DNA of 64,000 bases from Mermis nigrescens (GCA_036768485.1 JAVLUZ010000165.1:1426001-1490000), one strand, 5' to 3'. Counted from the first letter of the stretch, positions 1 to 14,853 are shown. A program made the numbers and translations. The notes: generated by a model from the sequence alone, not told the origin.

Positions 1-23
1 TGCGCGTAATACACTAATACCCT

Positions 24-190
24 CGCGGTGGCAGTGTTGGGACGGTGGCAGTGTTGTGATGTTGGCAGTATTGGGACTCGCGATGGCAGTGTTAGGACTC
101 GCAGTGGCAGTGTTGGGACTGGTGGCAGTGTTAGGACGGTGGCAGTGTTGGGACGGTGGCAGTGTTGGGACGGTGGCAGCGTTGGGACTA
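24..190. repeat. Minisatellite, ~17-bp unit ggtggcagtgttgggac
   Basis: About nine imperfect head-to-tail copies of a 17-bp unit. Variants include tcgcagtggcagtgtt and a few shortened copies. The unit resembles the ggtgggagtgttgagac repeats in the arms of the foldback element at 45.2-46.9 kb, so this may be the edge of a related element lying left of the window. The open frames across it are repeat translations, not genes. Confidence 0.9.
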
Positions 191-199
191 CACCTTTCA

Positions 200-1329
200 A
201 AATGTCTGGCAGTTTTTGTAACTAGTAGGAAGGTTATTTATTCTGGCTTTAAACAATGTAACAATTTTTCTGATTGAAGATATTGTCAAGAGTCGGGATG
301 TAAAGAAGCTGCTGCCACGAATAAAAAGCCGACAGTTAGCCAGAGCTTTTTATCCATTATAAATAATGACATTTTTGTCAATCTAATGCAACAAGTTTCA
401 AGATTCTATCTTCCTACTAAACCAAGTAATGATGCAGCATCGTGATGTAGTCTCTATTGTGTCACTCTGTGTATTTAGGCAAAAAAATAAAAATGTGTCA
501 GCGATTACATCGAAGCAACGCTAATTTCGTATCGAAGTTCCAATATACGCCTAACTTCAATTTTTTTCTCTTTTTTATTTCAATTTAGAATCACTCCGCA
601 AGTAATTAATATCCAAATTCTTAATAAATTGTTAAAATATTATCCAAAAATCGTTTAAATTCATTATTTGAAATAAATTACGAAGCTTTAGTTGGCATTT
701 TAAAGTCGGATTCGCCTGGATACGCCGAAGCTGCAAAAATTTTCAACCGATTAGCAATTAGTGTATAACACGACCCGCTAATACGAATAGCTGAAACTTT
801 TAACTTTTAAGTGCCCGGCGGAATCGGGCCGATAATTTGGAATAAGCTGCCTAGAACTGTACTTTAAGCTGTTTTAAATTCTTTTCGGGCTTTTCTCGGT
901 CCATTAGCCAGCAGCATACTAACAAGCCAACCGTCGAGTAAGAGATTTTTGACTAACGAACCTAAAGGCTGATTATAATTACTTCCTCGCTATTGTTGAA
1001 TTTTCGCCGCATTTAATTTAAGTTTTAACGCCAAAGCCAAAACGATTGTGTGGTCTAGAAGCGCAAGCCCAGCTCACAGCCCATATTTTTTTCCTGTACT
1101 TAACTATTGAATTTCCCGATGTTTTCAATATTATTCTCAACGAGGAAGTTTGAAGAAACCAAGGCTATGGGACTATCTACGAGAATGACCATATGATAAA
1201 TTACGCATTAGATAAATTAATCAAATTTTAATTGGTGTGCTCAATCATTCACCATAATGTAAGATAATGATGACTAAGAAACAGATATGTACAGCATTGA
1301 AATTCTGGGTAGAGAAGAAATTTTAAAGT
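200..1329. other. No gene seen
   Basis: AT-rich sequence with stops in all frames. I found no exon-like block, RNA gene or clear repeat. Confidence 0.5.
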
Positions 1330-1640
1330 ACCTTTATTGGCTTAAAAAGGTGGATACGTGTCAAAAACATTATTTTTCGGCGTTTCTGACGACGCTTTAT
1401 CTTATCGGAGCGTAAAAACATCAGAAAGGCTTCGAAAAAATACAAAAAAACATCCGATTAAATTGAGAAAAATATCGTCAAAAAATAAATCTATGGCGCG
1501 AAGCGCCCAAAATTTCACACTTGGAGCACACGGATAGCTAAAAACGCTTAAAAAAGTACCTTTTCCATGAACATTTCGGGAAATCGCGAATTTTAGGGAG
1601 GACGATAAAATTTCTGTAGGGATGAGGTGAAAACTTTTCT
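1330..1640 (+). repeat. Dispersed repeat R5
   Basis: Contains ggatacgtgtcaaaaacatt, a 'ggcgcgaagcgcccaaaattt' type block and 'gctaaaaacgcttaaaaaag'. The same order is seen at 53930-54310, and in reverse orientation at 11290-11690 and 53560-53830. No coding capacity. 1641-2159 downstream holds nothing recognisable. Confidence 0.7.
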
Positions 1641-2159
1641 GCAGGGGGAGCCGAAATCGAAAAAATAGAAAAAATGAAAAAAATAAAAATTCTCCTCAAT
1701 GCTAATAAGCATTACTGAATAGGCGAAAATCAAAACGTAAAGGATTTATGGAAAACAAGGATTTTATCCGACTATTCAAACATTCAATGCAGAAATTTTG
1801 CACAAATAGCGAGCGAGATATCATTCATACGTCGAAATTGGACAATTAAAACAAACTTAGCAAAATATGAACGAACGAGGTACAAATATAAATCACTTAC
1901 CTTGGATTGCATAAATGACACAAAAGGATTAAATTAATAATTTTTAAATTCTTAACGTATAAATTTTTTCGATATAATTTGGTCAACAGCGGAACTGTGA
2001 TAGAATGAGTTGTTACCACACATAGGCCTTTTGATGGGTTTCAGACAGGATTTTTTGGCACGTTTTTTGAAATTTTTGCTAGTTTAACATCACCCGGACC
2101 TCTGGAATTTGATTGCTAGCTTTTCATGTGTTGTTGTTTTGTTACCACACATGGTTGTT

Positions 2160-2445
2160 CGGGTCTGGACCATAGGTGCACAGCATGGCCGATCTGGCCG
2201 AGAGGGATCAAAAGATAAGATTTTAGGGCCATAATGACCTCAAAAGCTGGTATAAGCGCTAAAATAGCGTTAAAACTACTTTATTACCCGGTATTTTTTC
2301 AATTTGAAGCATTTTTGAAGAAATTTCTCAATTTCCATTCAATTGGCCTCCATTTCGCCTCATTTTTAACAGAAAATTCCACATTTTTCCATTTTAGGGG
2401 TCTAGACCTTCAGCATCTCCTTATGCATATGCGGTCTGGGCCTTC
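2160..2445 (+). repeat. Dispersed repeat R2
   Basis: One of the clearest R2 copies. It has 'aatgacctcaaaagctggta', then taagcgctaaaatagcgtta, then 'ttgaagcatttttgaagaaa', and ends in gtctagacc-type sequence. At least ten similar copies lie in the window on both strands. Confidence 0.8.
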
Positions 2446-2449
2446 TGAA

Positions 2450-2728
2450 TCCGGCGGGCCCCACTAAATCGATAGACCTCCAGAATTGCTTTTTGGTGCT
2501 ATTTATAGCAAATTAGCCCCATAGGTTCCCCCTATAATTTAGTTGCTGCCCACGTATAGTTATTATCACACGTTGACGTGGGGGCAGAAGTGGAGGGGGG
2601 TTTACGCCCCGTAGAAGTTGAAAACCCCCGCAGATTACTGTAGACCCCAGAATTCTATTTTTAGTAATATTTCTGGCGAGTTTTGGCAATTTCAATCAGC
2701 CAGACCCCCAGAATTTTCTCGCTGCCCA
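2450..2728. repeat. Dispersed repeat R3 (two short copies)
   Basis: Short blocks of the form 'gtagaccccagaattctattt...' and 'cagacccccagaattt...gctgcccatgta'. The same block occurs near 12.7, 34.6 and 37.9 kb, usually beside R1 or R2, so R3 may be a terminal piece of a composite element. Confidence 0.55.
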
Positions 2729-2997
2729 TGTACGATTGTTATTACAAGTGGGCGTGGGGAGTATGCATCCCTCCAGAAGGTCGAATACCCTTCCCCGAAA
2801 ACCAAAATATCCCCGATAATTCAATTTTTGAATTTTTTTTGTTTATTTTTCGCAATTTTTCGATGCCAATGATTAGTGCTCGATGAAATACGTTGAAAAA
2901 GGTGTTTTTCGCCATACCACTATTTTTAAGACCATTTATTGACCTTAGGAAAATCATGCACCCTCCTCCCCATAATTTTGGTGGTGCTTACCTATGA
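2729..2997 (-). repeat. Dispersed repeat R1 (MITE-like)
   Basis: Reverse-orientation copy. It carries 'gatgccaatgattagtgctc', 'ggtgtttttcgccataccac' and ends in a ggtggtgcttacctatg variant of the family end. R1 is described under the copy at 41567-41832, where an insertion boundary can be inferred. Confidence 0.8.
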
Positions 2998-3014
2998 TTG
3001 TTACAATAGATGCA

Positions 3015-3260
3015 TAGCATAGTCGGCCTATTAGTCAGCCAATATGGAGGTCACACATAAGGCTCTTTTCAGCTAAAATAGTCTCAAAACTATGAATGCT
3101 GAAATAGGGTATAAAACCTGTTAACCAACAGTCTCTAATCATTTTCAATCAATTTTTTCATTTTATAATTTTTTCCATTTTTTCTCTATTATGCCAAGAA
3201 AAATTTTCAATTTTCATTCTGTTTCCTAACCCCAAAGTCCCACGTGCATATCTTTTGCTA
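3015..3260 (+). repeat. Degenerate R2 copy
   Basis: Follows the R2 order (tcagcc, then 'gctaaaatagtctcaaaact', then a T-rich stretch, then 'cccacgtgcatatct') but is well diverged. From 3261 to 5044 the sequence is AT-rich and I see no gene; it is the 3' flank of the potassium channel gene. Confidence 0.6.
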
Positions 3261-5044
3261 CTATGAATAAGACCTTTAAAATTTAAAATTATTTTCGAGG
3301 AGAATAACGTGTAACAGCAATCTTCAACGAAAAAAATATTTGGCGGTATTTCATACTCAAGTTTAAGTGGCAGCTAACCATACGTTTAATTTTTACTAGT
3401 TTCGATCGGTTTTTCTAGCAATAATAACAGAAATTTTCATCTTTGAGAAAATCATAAAGTAAAAAAATAATCAAAAATTTTGTTGTAGGTATCCCTGAAA
3501 CCTTAGAAAATTACATTATCTTTTTATATTGTACTCGTATATTAATAATTTATTGTTTTCTACTAAATTTGCGACATATTTCCTTACAATATGATTTTAA
3601 TTTTTTTATACTTCAAAAAATAGGTATTTAAATTTCGATATTTAAATTTAAAATATTAAATGGCCATAAAATTAGATAGAGCTGAATATATTATAATTCC
3701 GAAAAATACAAAGCGAAAAACAAGGTAAAAACAAAATAAAAAAGCGTAGAAAATTCAATACAAAGGGCAATAAGGTAGTAACAAAAGTGAGTCTAAAACG
3801 CTGAAAATGAGCGGATGCATAAAAGGGAACTTTGATTCAAGAAAAAAGAAATCAGTCTTCGAAAATCTGGAATCCTATCTACTCAAACCTTTACATACAC
3901 CAGAACCTGAAACGAGAAAATTTAGTCGCCGCATCATAAGAGTTTGAAATTACATTTGACGCAAACCTATAAGGATTGCGTTACGAAGTAATTTACCACG
4001 AAAATTGAGGATTCTATCTATCAGCAGACTGACTACTGTTGAAGATTAAATTAAATAAAATGTTGAAATCAAATTAAATATATCGATTTTATGAATTGGT
4101 CTGCTTTTATGACTTCAATGTAGACCGATTTTCACTTAAATCCAAGTCGATCATTCAGAGATCCTGTATTATGGTCTAATGCTCCTAAATTAAGTCAGTT
4201 TTATCAAAAAAATTCTGGTACATAAAATCGCAGAGTATACAAGCAAAGAATTATTGATTTTCATAAATGTTAGAGCTTCTTATATACAGAGTGTTTAAAG
4301 CATTTTTTGAAGTAAAGCGTTTTTTCATGCCCACGTTGTCCATTTTTTGAGACTTACACTTTTTAAAGTATTATTTACATCCGAAGGTCGCTAAATACAG
4401 TTGAACGTTTGTTTGCTACAGATCAAATATGTCAGCGTTACAAAAACTAAAATTTCCGGATTTACAGAAAATGATATAGATTATGAATATATAATAAAAT
4501 GTAAATGTAAATATCTTAATAATTTACAGGAAATGAAAACCGTATCAACCTTTTCTTTCAAAGTATTCAAATGACTTAAAAATGTATATCTACATTTGTT
4601 CATCTAGATACAGCAAAAAATTAAAAATAATAAAAATATCAAGGATAATAAAAAGATATTATTTGAGAAATGCACCCTGAAGATTGAAAGCCATTAAATA
4701 CTAGAGATTATTCGATCAAAGTTTGACTGGAAAAACGACTGTGTACTGTGGGAAAACGTACTTTGCAGGCGCGGGTTAGAGAGGGGATGGCGACTGCCCC
4801 TGTCGTCAAAAAATAGCTGGGCACAGTAGAAGACTACTGCGAATTTTTGGATGATTTCAGCCATGTTTTATCATAGTTTTTCAAAAATTTTGTGCCTACT
4901 TGTGTACTAATTTCCCGCAGTGTATGTACAAAGCTTTTTAAAAATTTTATATTTAAATTTGTGGTTCCTCCTCCCCTTGTCAGAAAATCCTGGATCCGCC
5001 ACTATTGTTGTCAATACATATTTGACTATACTTCTTAAATTCAT

Positions 5045-8000
5045 TCACGCAACTATTTTCATGAAATATTTTTTCGGATTTTTTATATTATTTCTTCTTA
5101 TTTTCTCACCATTAGCTTCAATAGGCATCTTGTCAACTGCACTCAGCATTCCAATCATTGAGCGCATAGCTTCGCGCTGTTTTCTCTGATACTTAGCTTT
5201 GCGTATCAAGTTCAAATAATCGACGTTTACTCGTACTTGAGCTACTCGGCCCAATAAGTGAATTTTTCGTACGTATTCGATGCCCACTACGTCAACGCAC
5301 ATAGTGGCAATAATTATACCTGAAATAAATTGAGACGTCATGTAAGAAATGAAAATTAAAGTCACACTTTAAGTGATTATACTTTTAAAGCTTTATATAA
5401 AAATAACCTAAAAATTCAGAGTCCTCTTTTTCTTTAGAGTAAAACTCAACTCATGTAACTTAAATTCATCAACATAAACAATTTCAATTTGAAATTTTGG
5501 ATTAAATGTTGTATGTTGCATGTTGCATCTACCAAATGTATCGATTTAAATCGATTTACGTTATCCACGGTGTTTTTGTACTCGGCAAAGATATTTTCCC
5601 ATGTACAAAGACTTTTTGGGACCGTCTTTCTACATGTACAAAGTTTTTTGGGAAGAAAGAAACTGCAAAAAAGGTCTGGAATTTGCAGAAATTTTCGGCA
5701 CTTCGCGCCGAAATGAGTAATTGTGTAATCTATATATCTTTATAATTGGAAGAAATTGTATTTCAAAAGGAAAACTGTCAAATTTTTTTGCGCTTCGTGC
5801 CGTTTTAGGACGATTTTTAGTGATTTTTGCTCTTGGAGACCCAGAAATTAGCTCAAAATACACTACCAAAAGTTGAACAGCACGACACTAAAATCGCTTC
5901 TGTACCATATTATAGTACCCAAAATTTGTGTGTTCAAAATATACAAAGATTATTGGGAAGACAAAAACTGTAAAATGTGTAAAATTCCCAAAATTTTCAA
6001 CGCTTCGCGCCGAAATAAGCAATTGTTTTTCTATATCCTTAAAATGGTAGAATTTGCATTGAGAATAGAGAAATGTCAAATTTTTAAGCGCTTCGCGCCG
6101 TTTTTAGACAATTTTCAGTAATTTTTGGCGTCAGAAACCCAGAAACTAGCTAAAATACACTACCAAAGATCGAAAATCCTGTTTTGCCACACTAAAATCG
6201 CTACTGTACTATATTATGAGTACACAAAAATTTGCATGTACAAAATGTGCAAAGACTTTTGGGGACCATCTTTGTACATGTACAAACGGACCTTGTACAA
6301 AACAACACTGGTTATTCATGAAAAAATTGTGCTGTGTCAGAAACGTTTCGAAAATTTACCAAAAAATAATCGCAACCATTGTCAGAAAAATCAAGGCAGA
6401 GGGTTTTGTAAGTTTTCGTCACTTCGGGATATTTATATGGAGATAAAAATTTGAGATTGAACAGATAAAATCTCATTGTGAAAAGAGGAAAAACCTCCTC
6501 TTTTTAGACCCAATTTCGGCATTGTCTGAACTTGTTGGCAATAAGTTCAATGAAATTTAATGCGCATATAAACCTTTCGAGCTAATCGACGACAGAACCA
6601 AATAATCTTTCGGTTTTTAAACTGACTTAGAATTGCATGTAAACAAATCGCTGTAGTGTACGAACCGCGAAAGTATACTAAAAGCATTCTTACTCAAATA
6701 TACAAAATGCCTAAAGTTGGCTATTGTACGCAAAATAATGCTTGTAAGTTTACCCAAGAATATGTAAGCCAAGGAGATTGCCACGTAGCCAATGCTACTT
6801 GGTAAGACATCACCGAAGCCGACTTTTAACACGCTGATGATGCAGAAGTAGAAGCCGTGAAAAAACGTCCAATTTTCGTAATACCTGAATAACGTGGATA
6901 AATGATTAATAAAAAATTGTCACAGGACCGATAATTCAGCTGAACGGGCAAATCGTAAATTTTGGGATTCCAATAATCGTTAATAGTCAAAAAAGTGCCG
7001 AAAAAAATAGAAAAACCAATTTTTACGTTCTTAATCGAGATCTACAGCTGTATGTTTATTCACGGAAAAAATTGCGAGAAAATGGAAATTTTTCTTGAAA
7101 CTCAATTCCTGGAATTTTACGCAATTTAGGGAGTTCGGATTCTGAGGGTCTAGATCAGATATATACGTGGAAAGGGAGTTTTGGGTGTATAGATCCCTTG
7201 ATGAAAAAATGGAAAATTTTCTTGAGAAAATGAGACAAAATAAAGGCCAAAAACGTATGAAAATCAAATCGTTTTCTCTAAATGTGCTCAAAATTGGTTA
7301 GAAACGGTGAAATAACGATATGAATTTAACGCTATTTTGGCATTTACATAAGCTTTTCAGGTCATTATAGCCCAAAAAAGCTCACTAACCGATCCCTCGG
7401 ACCAGCTGACTCCCCTGATCGGCCACGCTGTGCATCTATAGTCCAGACCACTCCTCAACTCCCACGTCTAAGTCTGACTGCCATCACTTTTACCAATATT
7501 AGGAATCTCTTTTCCATGTATTACAACTTATTGTCCAAAACCTAATCGTGAAGCTATTTTGGCATTTGGGTGCTAAGTAGCTATATCTGCTGTAGAAACT
7601 TATTGTATACAGGAAATCATTTAACTTTCGAGGAACCCAAATTTTTTCAATTTGTTTAGTGGTCATAAAGGATAAAAAATGAAGGAATGTTAAAGAACAA
7701 AAGACGCATTTGTTATTTACGGCCTGTTTACGCGGAGAAGCAGACAAGGGTTAATTTTTTCTCCAAACGCTAGCGCGTAGGTAAAAGAGCTAAAATGTAA
7801 GTTTCAGACGGATATTTGACAAGTAGCAACTCGCCTGCGTGTTACATACATGTTGTCAGAGATGTCATACTGAAATTAAGAGGTGAATGAACAAAGGTTT
7901 AACGTGTTAACTTTTCGGACCTAAGAACAAAAAAGAGGAAGTTTAAAACATAAGTTCTCTTGTTGTAAGACGACGAGTTCAAAAATATTAGCAAAACTTA

Positions 8001-11000
8001 TTGATTGATGACAAATTCCAAAAAGTATTTTCAGACGTCTGCGAATAAGCATTTCGTCGAAAATAGACATTAATTGTATTAAGACATCAACTGACGCCTT
8101 TTTAATCTACGCCTACGTTATCATATTTGTGCTAGTATTTCTTCATGCGAAAAGGATGGACTAAATTAAACAAATTAATTCTAGCGTAAAAATAAAATAG
8201 TAATAGCGCGTAAGCGCGTACCTTTAATATACTTGATTACCCTCAACATTTGCCTAACCCTCAAACAACCTATAATGGGACACGTCTGAAGGTGCGTTTT
8301 TTCAAAGATAGATAATCAAAAATAATCTTGCAGACTTTTTCTTCTTTACTTTCAATACCGAGTTTGTAATGAGCGTATAATGTTTTGGCGAAACGCTATA
8401 GCATATACAAATTTTTGACGGGTTTTTTAGCCAACTTGTACACAACTCAGCACACAGGTTTCGTACAATTTAGTGGTACAGAATTGTGGAAGATAGATGT
8501 TGAATTTTTTGTTTTATGAATTTCGCATTATTTCTAGACGGAGAATGCAAAGAGTGTAAAAATCTTTGGGTGTGAAGACAGATTTTGTTCGCTTTTTTGT
8601 CCTCTTTATGTCTTCCAACAACTCAGCTCGTAAGTCCTGAAAAATTTTTTTCGATACAAATGTACCACGACTCAGTGGCTACTTTTGGCTTACTAGTAAA
8701 GTTTTTACAGTCAATATATAGTTAGATCTAAGGTTTTAAAATAATAACAGGAAGTCATCAATATGATAGAAAAGAAAAAATAATAAAATAAATAAATAAA
8801 TGAATAAATAAATAAAGGGTAAATAAATGAGGCAAGCTGTCAGTATAAAAGAAACAAAAAGGCGACAAATAGTACACATGTACACAAAAAGCACACAATA
8901 TTATATTATGAGAAATTACGGGTTTTACGCGGCGCAAGAGTCTAAGTGAAACGAAAAGTACGCAGGAATATATACAGATAAAATACGCAAAAAAACATGA
9001 AAAAATCATATGAACCGGAGAGTAAAAATCATATAAAATCATATAATTAAACAGTAATTGAAAAAATCAATATTGAGTTCCTTCTGGAGGTGAAAAGTTC
9101 GAAATCAGGGTTGTAACATGAGTGAAAAAAACACGAGTTATTTCCTGTTTTGATAGTCCATATCTCCAGTAGGATGTGGGACAGAAATTTTTCGCACAGA
9201 AACATACTACGATTCAAATGCTACAAACTGAACAAAAACGAATTTCTTTACACTCAATGGGGAGTTTAAGTTTAGATTTTTAAGGTTTACAAATTGAAGG
9301 ATAGCGTAAAGATACATTTTTGTCCCTTTTGGTTCGCCAATTTCTCGTGCTAATAGACAGGATAAGTAAAAAAAGTACGTTCAGAGGGATACTCGCTACA
9401 GCACATTGTCTTTATTTCTATTAATATGAAGCTAGTTCAAGAAGTGTAAAGTCAAAAATCGGGGGTGTAAAACATGTTTCTGTCCGGTTTTTACTGCCAA
9501 CTTCTCCATTTATGAGTATTGACATACTCCAGTTATAAGTCAAGACGTGATCTCAAGTCTGAAAATGTAACAGGGGTCGAACGTCATACCTCACTTACGC
9601 GCTTTGTTTACACTCTAGAGTGGTGTAAAGTGGTTAACACCTAATATTTATTTGTCTTCAGACCATTGTAAAGAGTGAATTATTGATAAATTTTGATCGT
9701 AATAGCAGAAATACGAATCTGACTAAAATCTTGTTTAGCACTTACTGGTTGTGTAAAGTTTACACTGAAAATTAACTTTGTCTGTAAAGCGTTGCGGAAT
9801 CTTAATTTTTTTATAAATGTTCTGTAGCGTCATAGTTACGAATCAGACTGATAGTTTTCTCTTAACCCAGTAGTTGTGTAAAGTTTATGATATTCAATAA
9901 TTGTTGAAGTGTTCAGTTTACACTACAAATTTATTTTACTGTCAGAACGTTGCCAAGCGTAATTTTTCTTTGAAATGTTTTCCGTAAGGTCAGATTTACG
10001 AATATGTATGTTTTCTTTACACTCAGTAGTTGTGTGAAGTGTACAATGAAATTAACTTTAGCTTCAGAGCGTCGCAAAAGCTTATATTTCCGAAAGTTCC
10101 GTATAACGTCAGAATTACGAATCTGACTGTAAGCTTTATTACACCCACCAGTTGCGTAAAGTGTACACTGCAAATTAAGTTTAGTTCCAGAGCATTGCAG
10201 AAGCTTTTTCAAAAATTTTCTTTGTATTTTGTAATATCAGGATTACGAATCTGAGTGTAAGTGTCCTTCACTTAAGTAGTTACATAAGTTTCACACTCAA
10301 AACACCTAAACTGTTTAAATAAAGTAAGGTTGTCTCGTTTACGAAAGATAATGCTGATATTCAGAACAATCTTGTTTTCCACGTTCTTGAACTGCTGTGT
10401 CATATTATGGCATAATACCGTACATGTTTACTGACTGATTTACTCAAATCTTGCTACATAAAAGTAGGGTACTAGCAATAATAAAAACGCTCCGATGGAA
10501 CAAATACTTGGAATTACGCATCATTAAGGATATAGTAGGAAGGATATAGGGGAAAGATGCCTATGTACACCTGTGAAAATCGTAAGAATTTACTAAAAAT
10601 GAGACTTCCGCTAAAAAAGGCTAAAAATCGAAGTATATTCTGTGGCTTCTGAAAGAGCGTACTTACAAAAAACATTGCTCACTGGCTCAGGAAAGAAGAT
10701 TAAGAGGCAGCCTTGATATATTTTAATAAGCGATTCAATTTCTTATCAATATTTGATTTCTCTCTCAGAATATAATCAAGGTTTAGTAAATCGTCAATGG
10801 CTTCATAAGTGAATTATTACAAGCATAACATCTTGTTGATTGCCGCCCCATAGCAATGCGTGCTAGCGTAAGAATACACATTATGTCCTTTTTTCATTAG
10901 CGATCGCTTCTTTTCTAGGGATCACCAATTCACATTATTTATTTTTACGTCGGAAGTGCACCTTGCTTCTGCAAGCCGCAGAATATATCTCCACTTTTTG

Positions 11001-14000
11001 CGTTTTTTAGCCGAAGTCTAATGTTTAGTAGATTCTTACAACTTTCACAGGCATACATAGGTAACTTTTCCCAGTTAAAATAATAAATGTAGTGTTTCAT
11101 TTTATTTCACCCTTGAAGCGAATATGAAATCCTAACTGTAGAACGACTTGCATGTTTCAATATGAGCAACGTGAATAAATCGCAAATAAAAAAGTGCTAA
11201 AAAAATGAAACCATTTGATTATTTCCATTGTTGCAAGGGCGGGGCTGGGAGCTTACGTGTACTTGGGGGAGGGGCTTAGGGGTTTGACCTCCCAGACTGG
11301 CAACTGACCCACCGCAAAATGGCTGCGAACTCCTCATCAGAATAGTCAATTTTTCATAAAAACTATAAAAAGTGTGCCCTTTAAAGCGTTTTTAGCTCAT
11401 TTTGGCCTGAAAATCTCAAATTTTCAGCGCTTCGCGGCCATGTATACATTTTTTGACTGTATTTTGTTCAGTTAACTCGTTTTTTTTAATTTTTTAAAAT
11501 TTTTTCGTGATTGTTTATGTTTTCATGTTAAATAAAAAATAAGCATTGTCCAAAACGTCAAAGAAACAGTGTTTTTGAGGTGTAATCATCGTTTTTGGCC
11601 CAAATAAGAGCACTATTTTAAAAAGTTGTCTGGCCTGAACTCGCAAATTCCCATGCTGTAGTTGTACGGCTGGGGACTCTGGAATGTTTAAATTCAGAAA
11701 GCTATCCGATATTAAATTTTCGAAATCTTTCACTGGTTATTCCGCGCTTTCTTCCCCAAAAGTACGCTCACGCGTTAGTTTATTATTTGTTATTCATTTT
11801 TGTATTCATTACATTCCGCGTTTGGTGTCTTTGTATATTTCATTTTTATTTTATTTTCTTTCATTTATTTTTTATTTATTTATTCTATTAAAAATTTTTC
11901 CATTAACATTTCTACCGACCGCTCTCATATTACCCAAACATTAGGCTGCCCAAGCAAGCGTAACCGACGACGACCAGGAGCAGCCATAGAGCCGGTAATT
12001 GGACGTAATGAATCTCATCGGCGTTTTGCCACACGTATTCGGCCATGGCCTCCGGATCCTCGAGTTCGACGATGGAGGGCCGCTTGCTTTTCAAATAACG
12101 ACCGCAATACTTCTCCAATAGTTTGCTCTTCCATTCGAGATATTTGACGTAGAGGGCGTTGACGGCCGAGGATAAAAATTTGGCAATGTCGGCGGTGGTA
12201 ATAAGCAGAAGAGGGATGCCGATCAGGCACGAACCGATGCAAAAGGCGCGACCGACTCGAGTTACGGGAACTACGTTTCCGTAACCTGAGTTTAAAAAAA
12301 GCAATATTCATGTGATATTTCAGATGATTATTCTGGCAAACTTTTGTTCCAAAAATTGTCGTACATTACAAGCACTCGTTGACGTGGGCGGATCGATGGG
12401 TTTAAATAATAGGTGGACGGCACCAAAGTTCTTGGGGCTGGGGTGTGCAAGATTTTTTCAAGGGTAAAAAAATGTCCCTAAAAATGGTGATGTGGCGAAA
12501 AAACACCATTTTTCAACGTTTCTTATCGAGCTCTATTCATTGACATCAAAAAATTGCGAAGCAACAGAAAAAATTCAAAAATTGAATTCTGGGGGGTATT
12601 TCGGCCTTTGGTGGGGGGTATTTCAATTTCTGGGGGTGCATACCCCCAACCCCCCACTCCCAGGTATGGTTTAGGGCCCCTGATAATCCGGCAGACCCTC
12701 AGACTCTCATAATTAGTTTTTTGGCATGTTTTTTTAAATTTACGCTAGTTTTACACCACCGGTATCCTCAGAATCCGGGTGCTGCCCATATGTATACGCT
12801 TGCCCGACACGCACGTGAAGGGTTTGGGCAGATATGTGATGGCTCGAAATTTCGTTTGGGGTGTCCTATTCTTGCCGTTTTAAGAGGCATGACCTTTTAT
12901 TTTAAATTCTTCTTAATGACCTTTTATTTCAAGTTCTTCACTGATCTTACACCATTTTGACTCCCTAAATTATGGTGAGCCCTATACATTTTCCAGGTGA
13001 TTTTTTTCCAGTCGCACTATTAAAATGATTTCAGAATTTGGCCACATCTACTTAGGATGTTTTTCTCTTATAAAAAGCCATCAAATTCCGCAAAACAGAT
13101 GCAAAGTAGTCATTCTCGTTCTATAAACACACTAAACCGGATTTATAGTCTTTGAATAATACAAATCCTTGGATCACATTGACTAATAGTCTGTTTTACA
13201 TTGAGAATTATTTTAAGAATTTTTACAGACAGTAATCCGACAGATTACGACAAACTCTGCTGTTCTGCGTAAATTTCTGAGCAGCTGTTCGGAAATGCAA
13301 TGCAATTATTTTTTAAGAACTACAATTAATCCCCTACGAATGAGAAATTTAGTTTTGTTCAACATGGGGTAAAAGTAAAAAAGCATTAAATCCTCTTCCT
13401 TGATCTCCATCTGGAAAATCTAACGTTATTAAAAATTATCGCAGAATTTATGGTAAGTTCGAATTTCAAGGCTGTATAATCAATACCATTGTAATGAAAA
13501 TTGAAATTACAAAAATTATCGTAAGAAAACATCGATCACATCTTTTGGTTCTACTTCTCAAACGTTTTGAAAGTAATAAATGAGTGAAATAACTTAGCAT
13601 AATACGAAAAAGACAAATAATGAATTGAGTTTTAGTTATGAAATATTTTCATTAATCCACCGCCCGCCTTCAAACGCTTCAAAAGGCTAGGCCCTTGTTT
13701 AAGATGAAATGCACTCGAATTTCTTTTTTGTCGTCTTTTTGACAACTTCATTAAACGTTTTGCAAAATTGTCTAACTCTTATTTTTCTCCTAATTATTCA
13801 TCTATAAATATCGATTGCTATTTAGATTTTGTATCTAAATTTTGTGTTTTTGTCCTTCGAATTTCTAAGAAATTCATAAATTTTTGTGTTTCAAATTAAA
13901 TTTCAAGCGCTTTACCAATGGTGACCAAGGTCGATACAACCGAAAATAGGGCAGAGGCATAACTCAATTTTTGCAATTCGCCACTGTCGGTTAATCCTTT

Positions 14001-14801
14001 GCTATTCTTGTGTACGGCGTAGATGCCTTTGTAAAATTGTTCGATTCGTTCGTTTGATTTTTCGGCGAAATCATCGAAATTCGATGAATTTTCTTTCATC
14101 GCTAACAAATCTTTAATTAAACTATTCTGATTCTTTTTAACTTCCAATTCGTTTTCTTGCTGAGAAAGTATCACATGCGGCCATTCGATAAAAACAAATA
14201 TGGCGGCAGCCACGAGCGAATAAACGAGCGAAATTATCAATAGTACTACGTGGGGCGCCCAAAGTTTTAAAATCTGTTAAATAACCGAAGAATGAACTAT
14301 TTTGTGACAGCACAACAGTAAACAAATTCAAACTATAAATAAATAATAAAGCAATAATTGAATAAATGAATAATTAAATGAATAAATAAGTAAGTAAATA
14401 AATTAATAAATAAATTAAAATAAATAAATAAAATAAAATAAATAAATAAATAAATAAATAAATAAGTAAGTAAATAAATAAATAAATAAATAAATAATAA
14501 TTAAATTCATAAGTAAATAAATGAATAAATAAATAAATAATAAGTAAATAAATAAATATAAAGATATACGTAAATAAATAACTTAGTAAATGAATTAATT
14601 AATTAAATATAAATATAAAAATTAATTTATTAATAAATAAATATACACATTAAAGAATATATAAAAAATTTTTGACATAAATAAATAAATATTGATATAA
14701 GTATTTGCATACTGTAAATATAAATTCCTGCCATTTGTATGCTAATTAAGTTTTGACAGTGATGACATCAGCTAAGTAGAAACAAATTTGAAAATAAGTA
14801 A

Positions 14802-14853
<52 letters not shown>

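Noticed and set aside
11684..12147. Plus-strand frames of 86 and 115 codons
   Set aside because: They are shadows opposite exon 3 of the potassium channel and its flanking T-rich tract.
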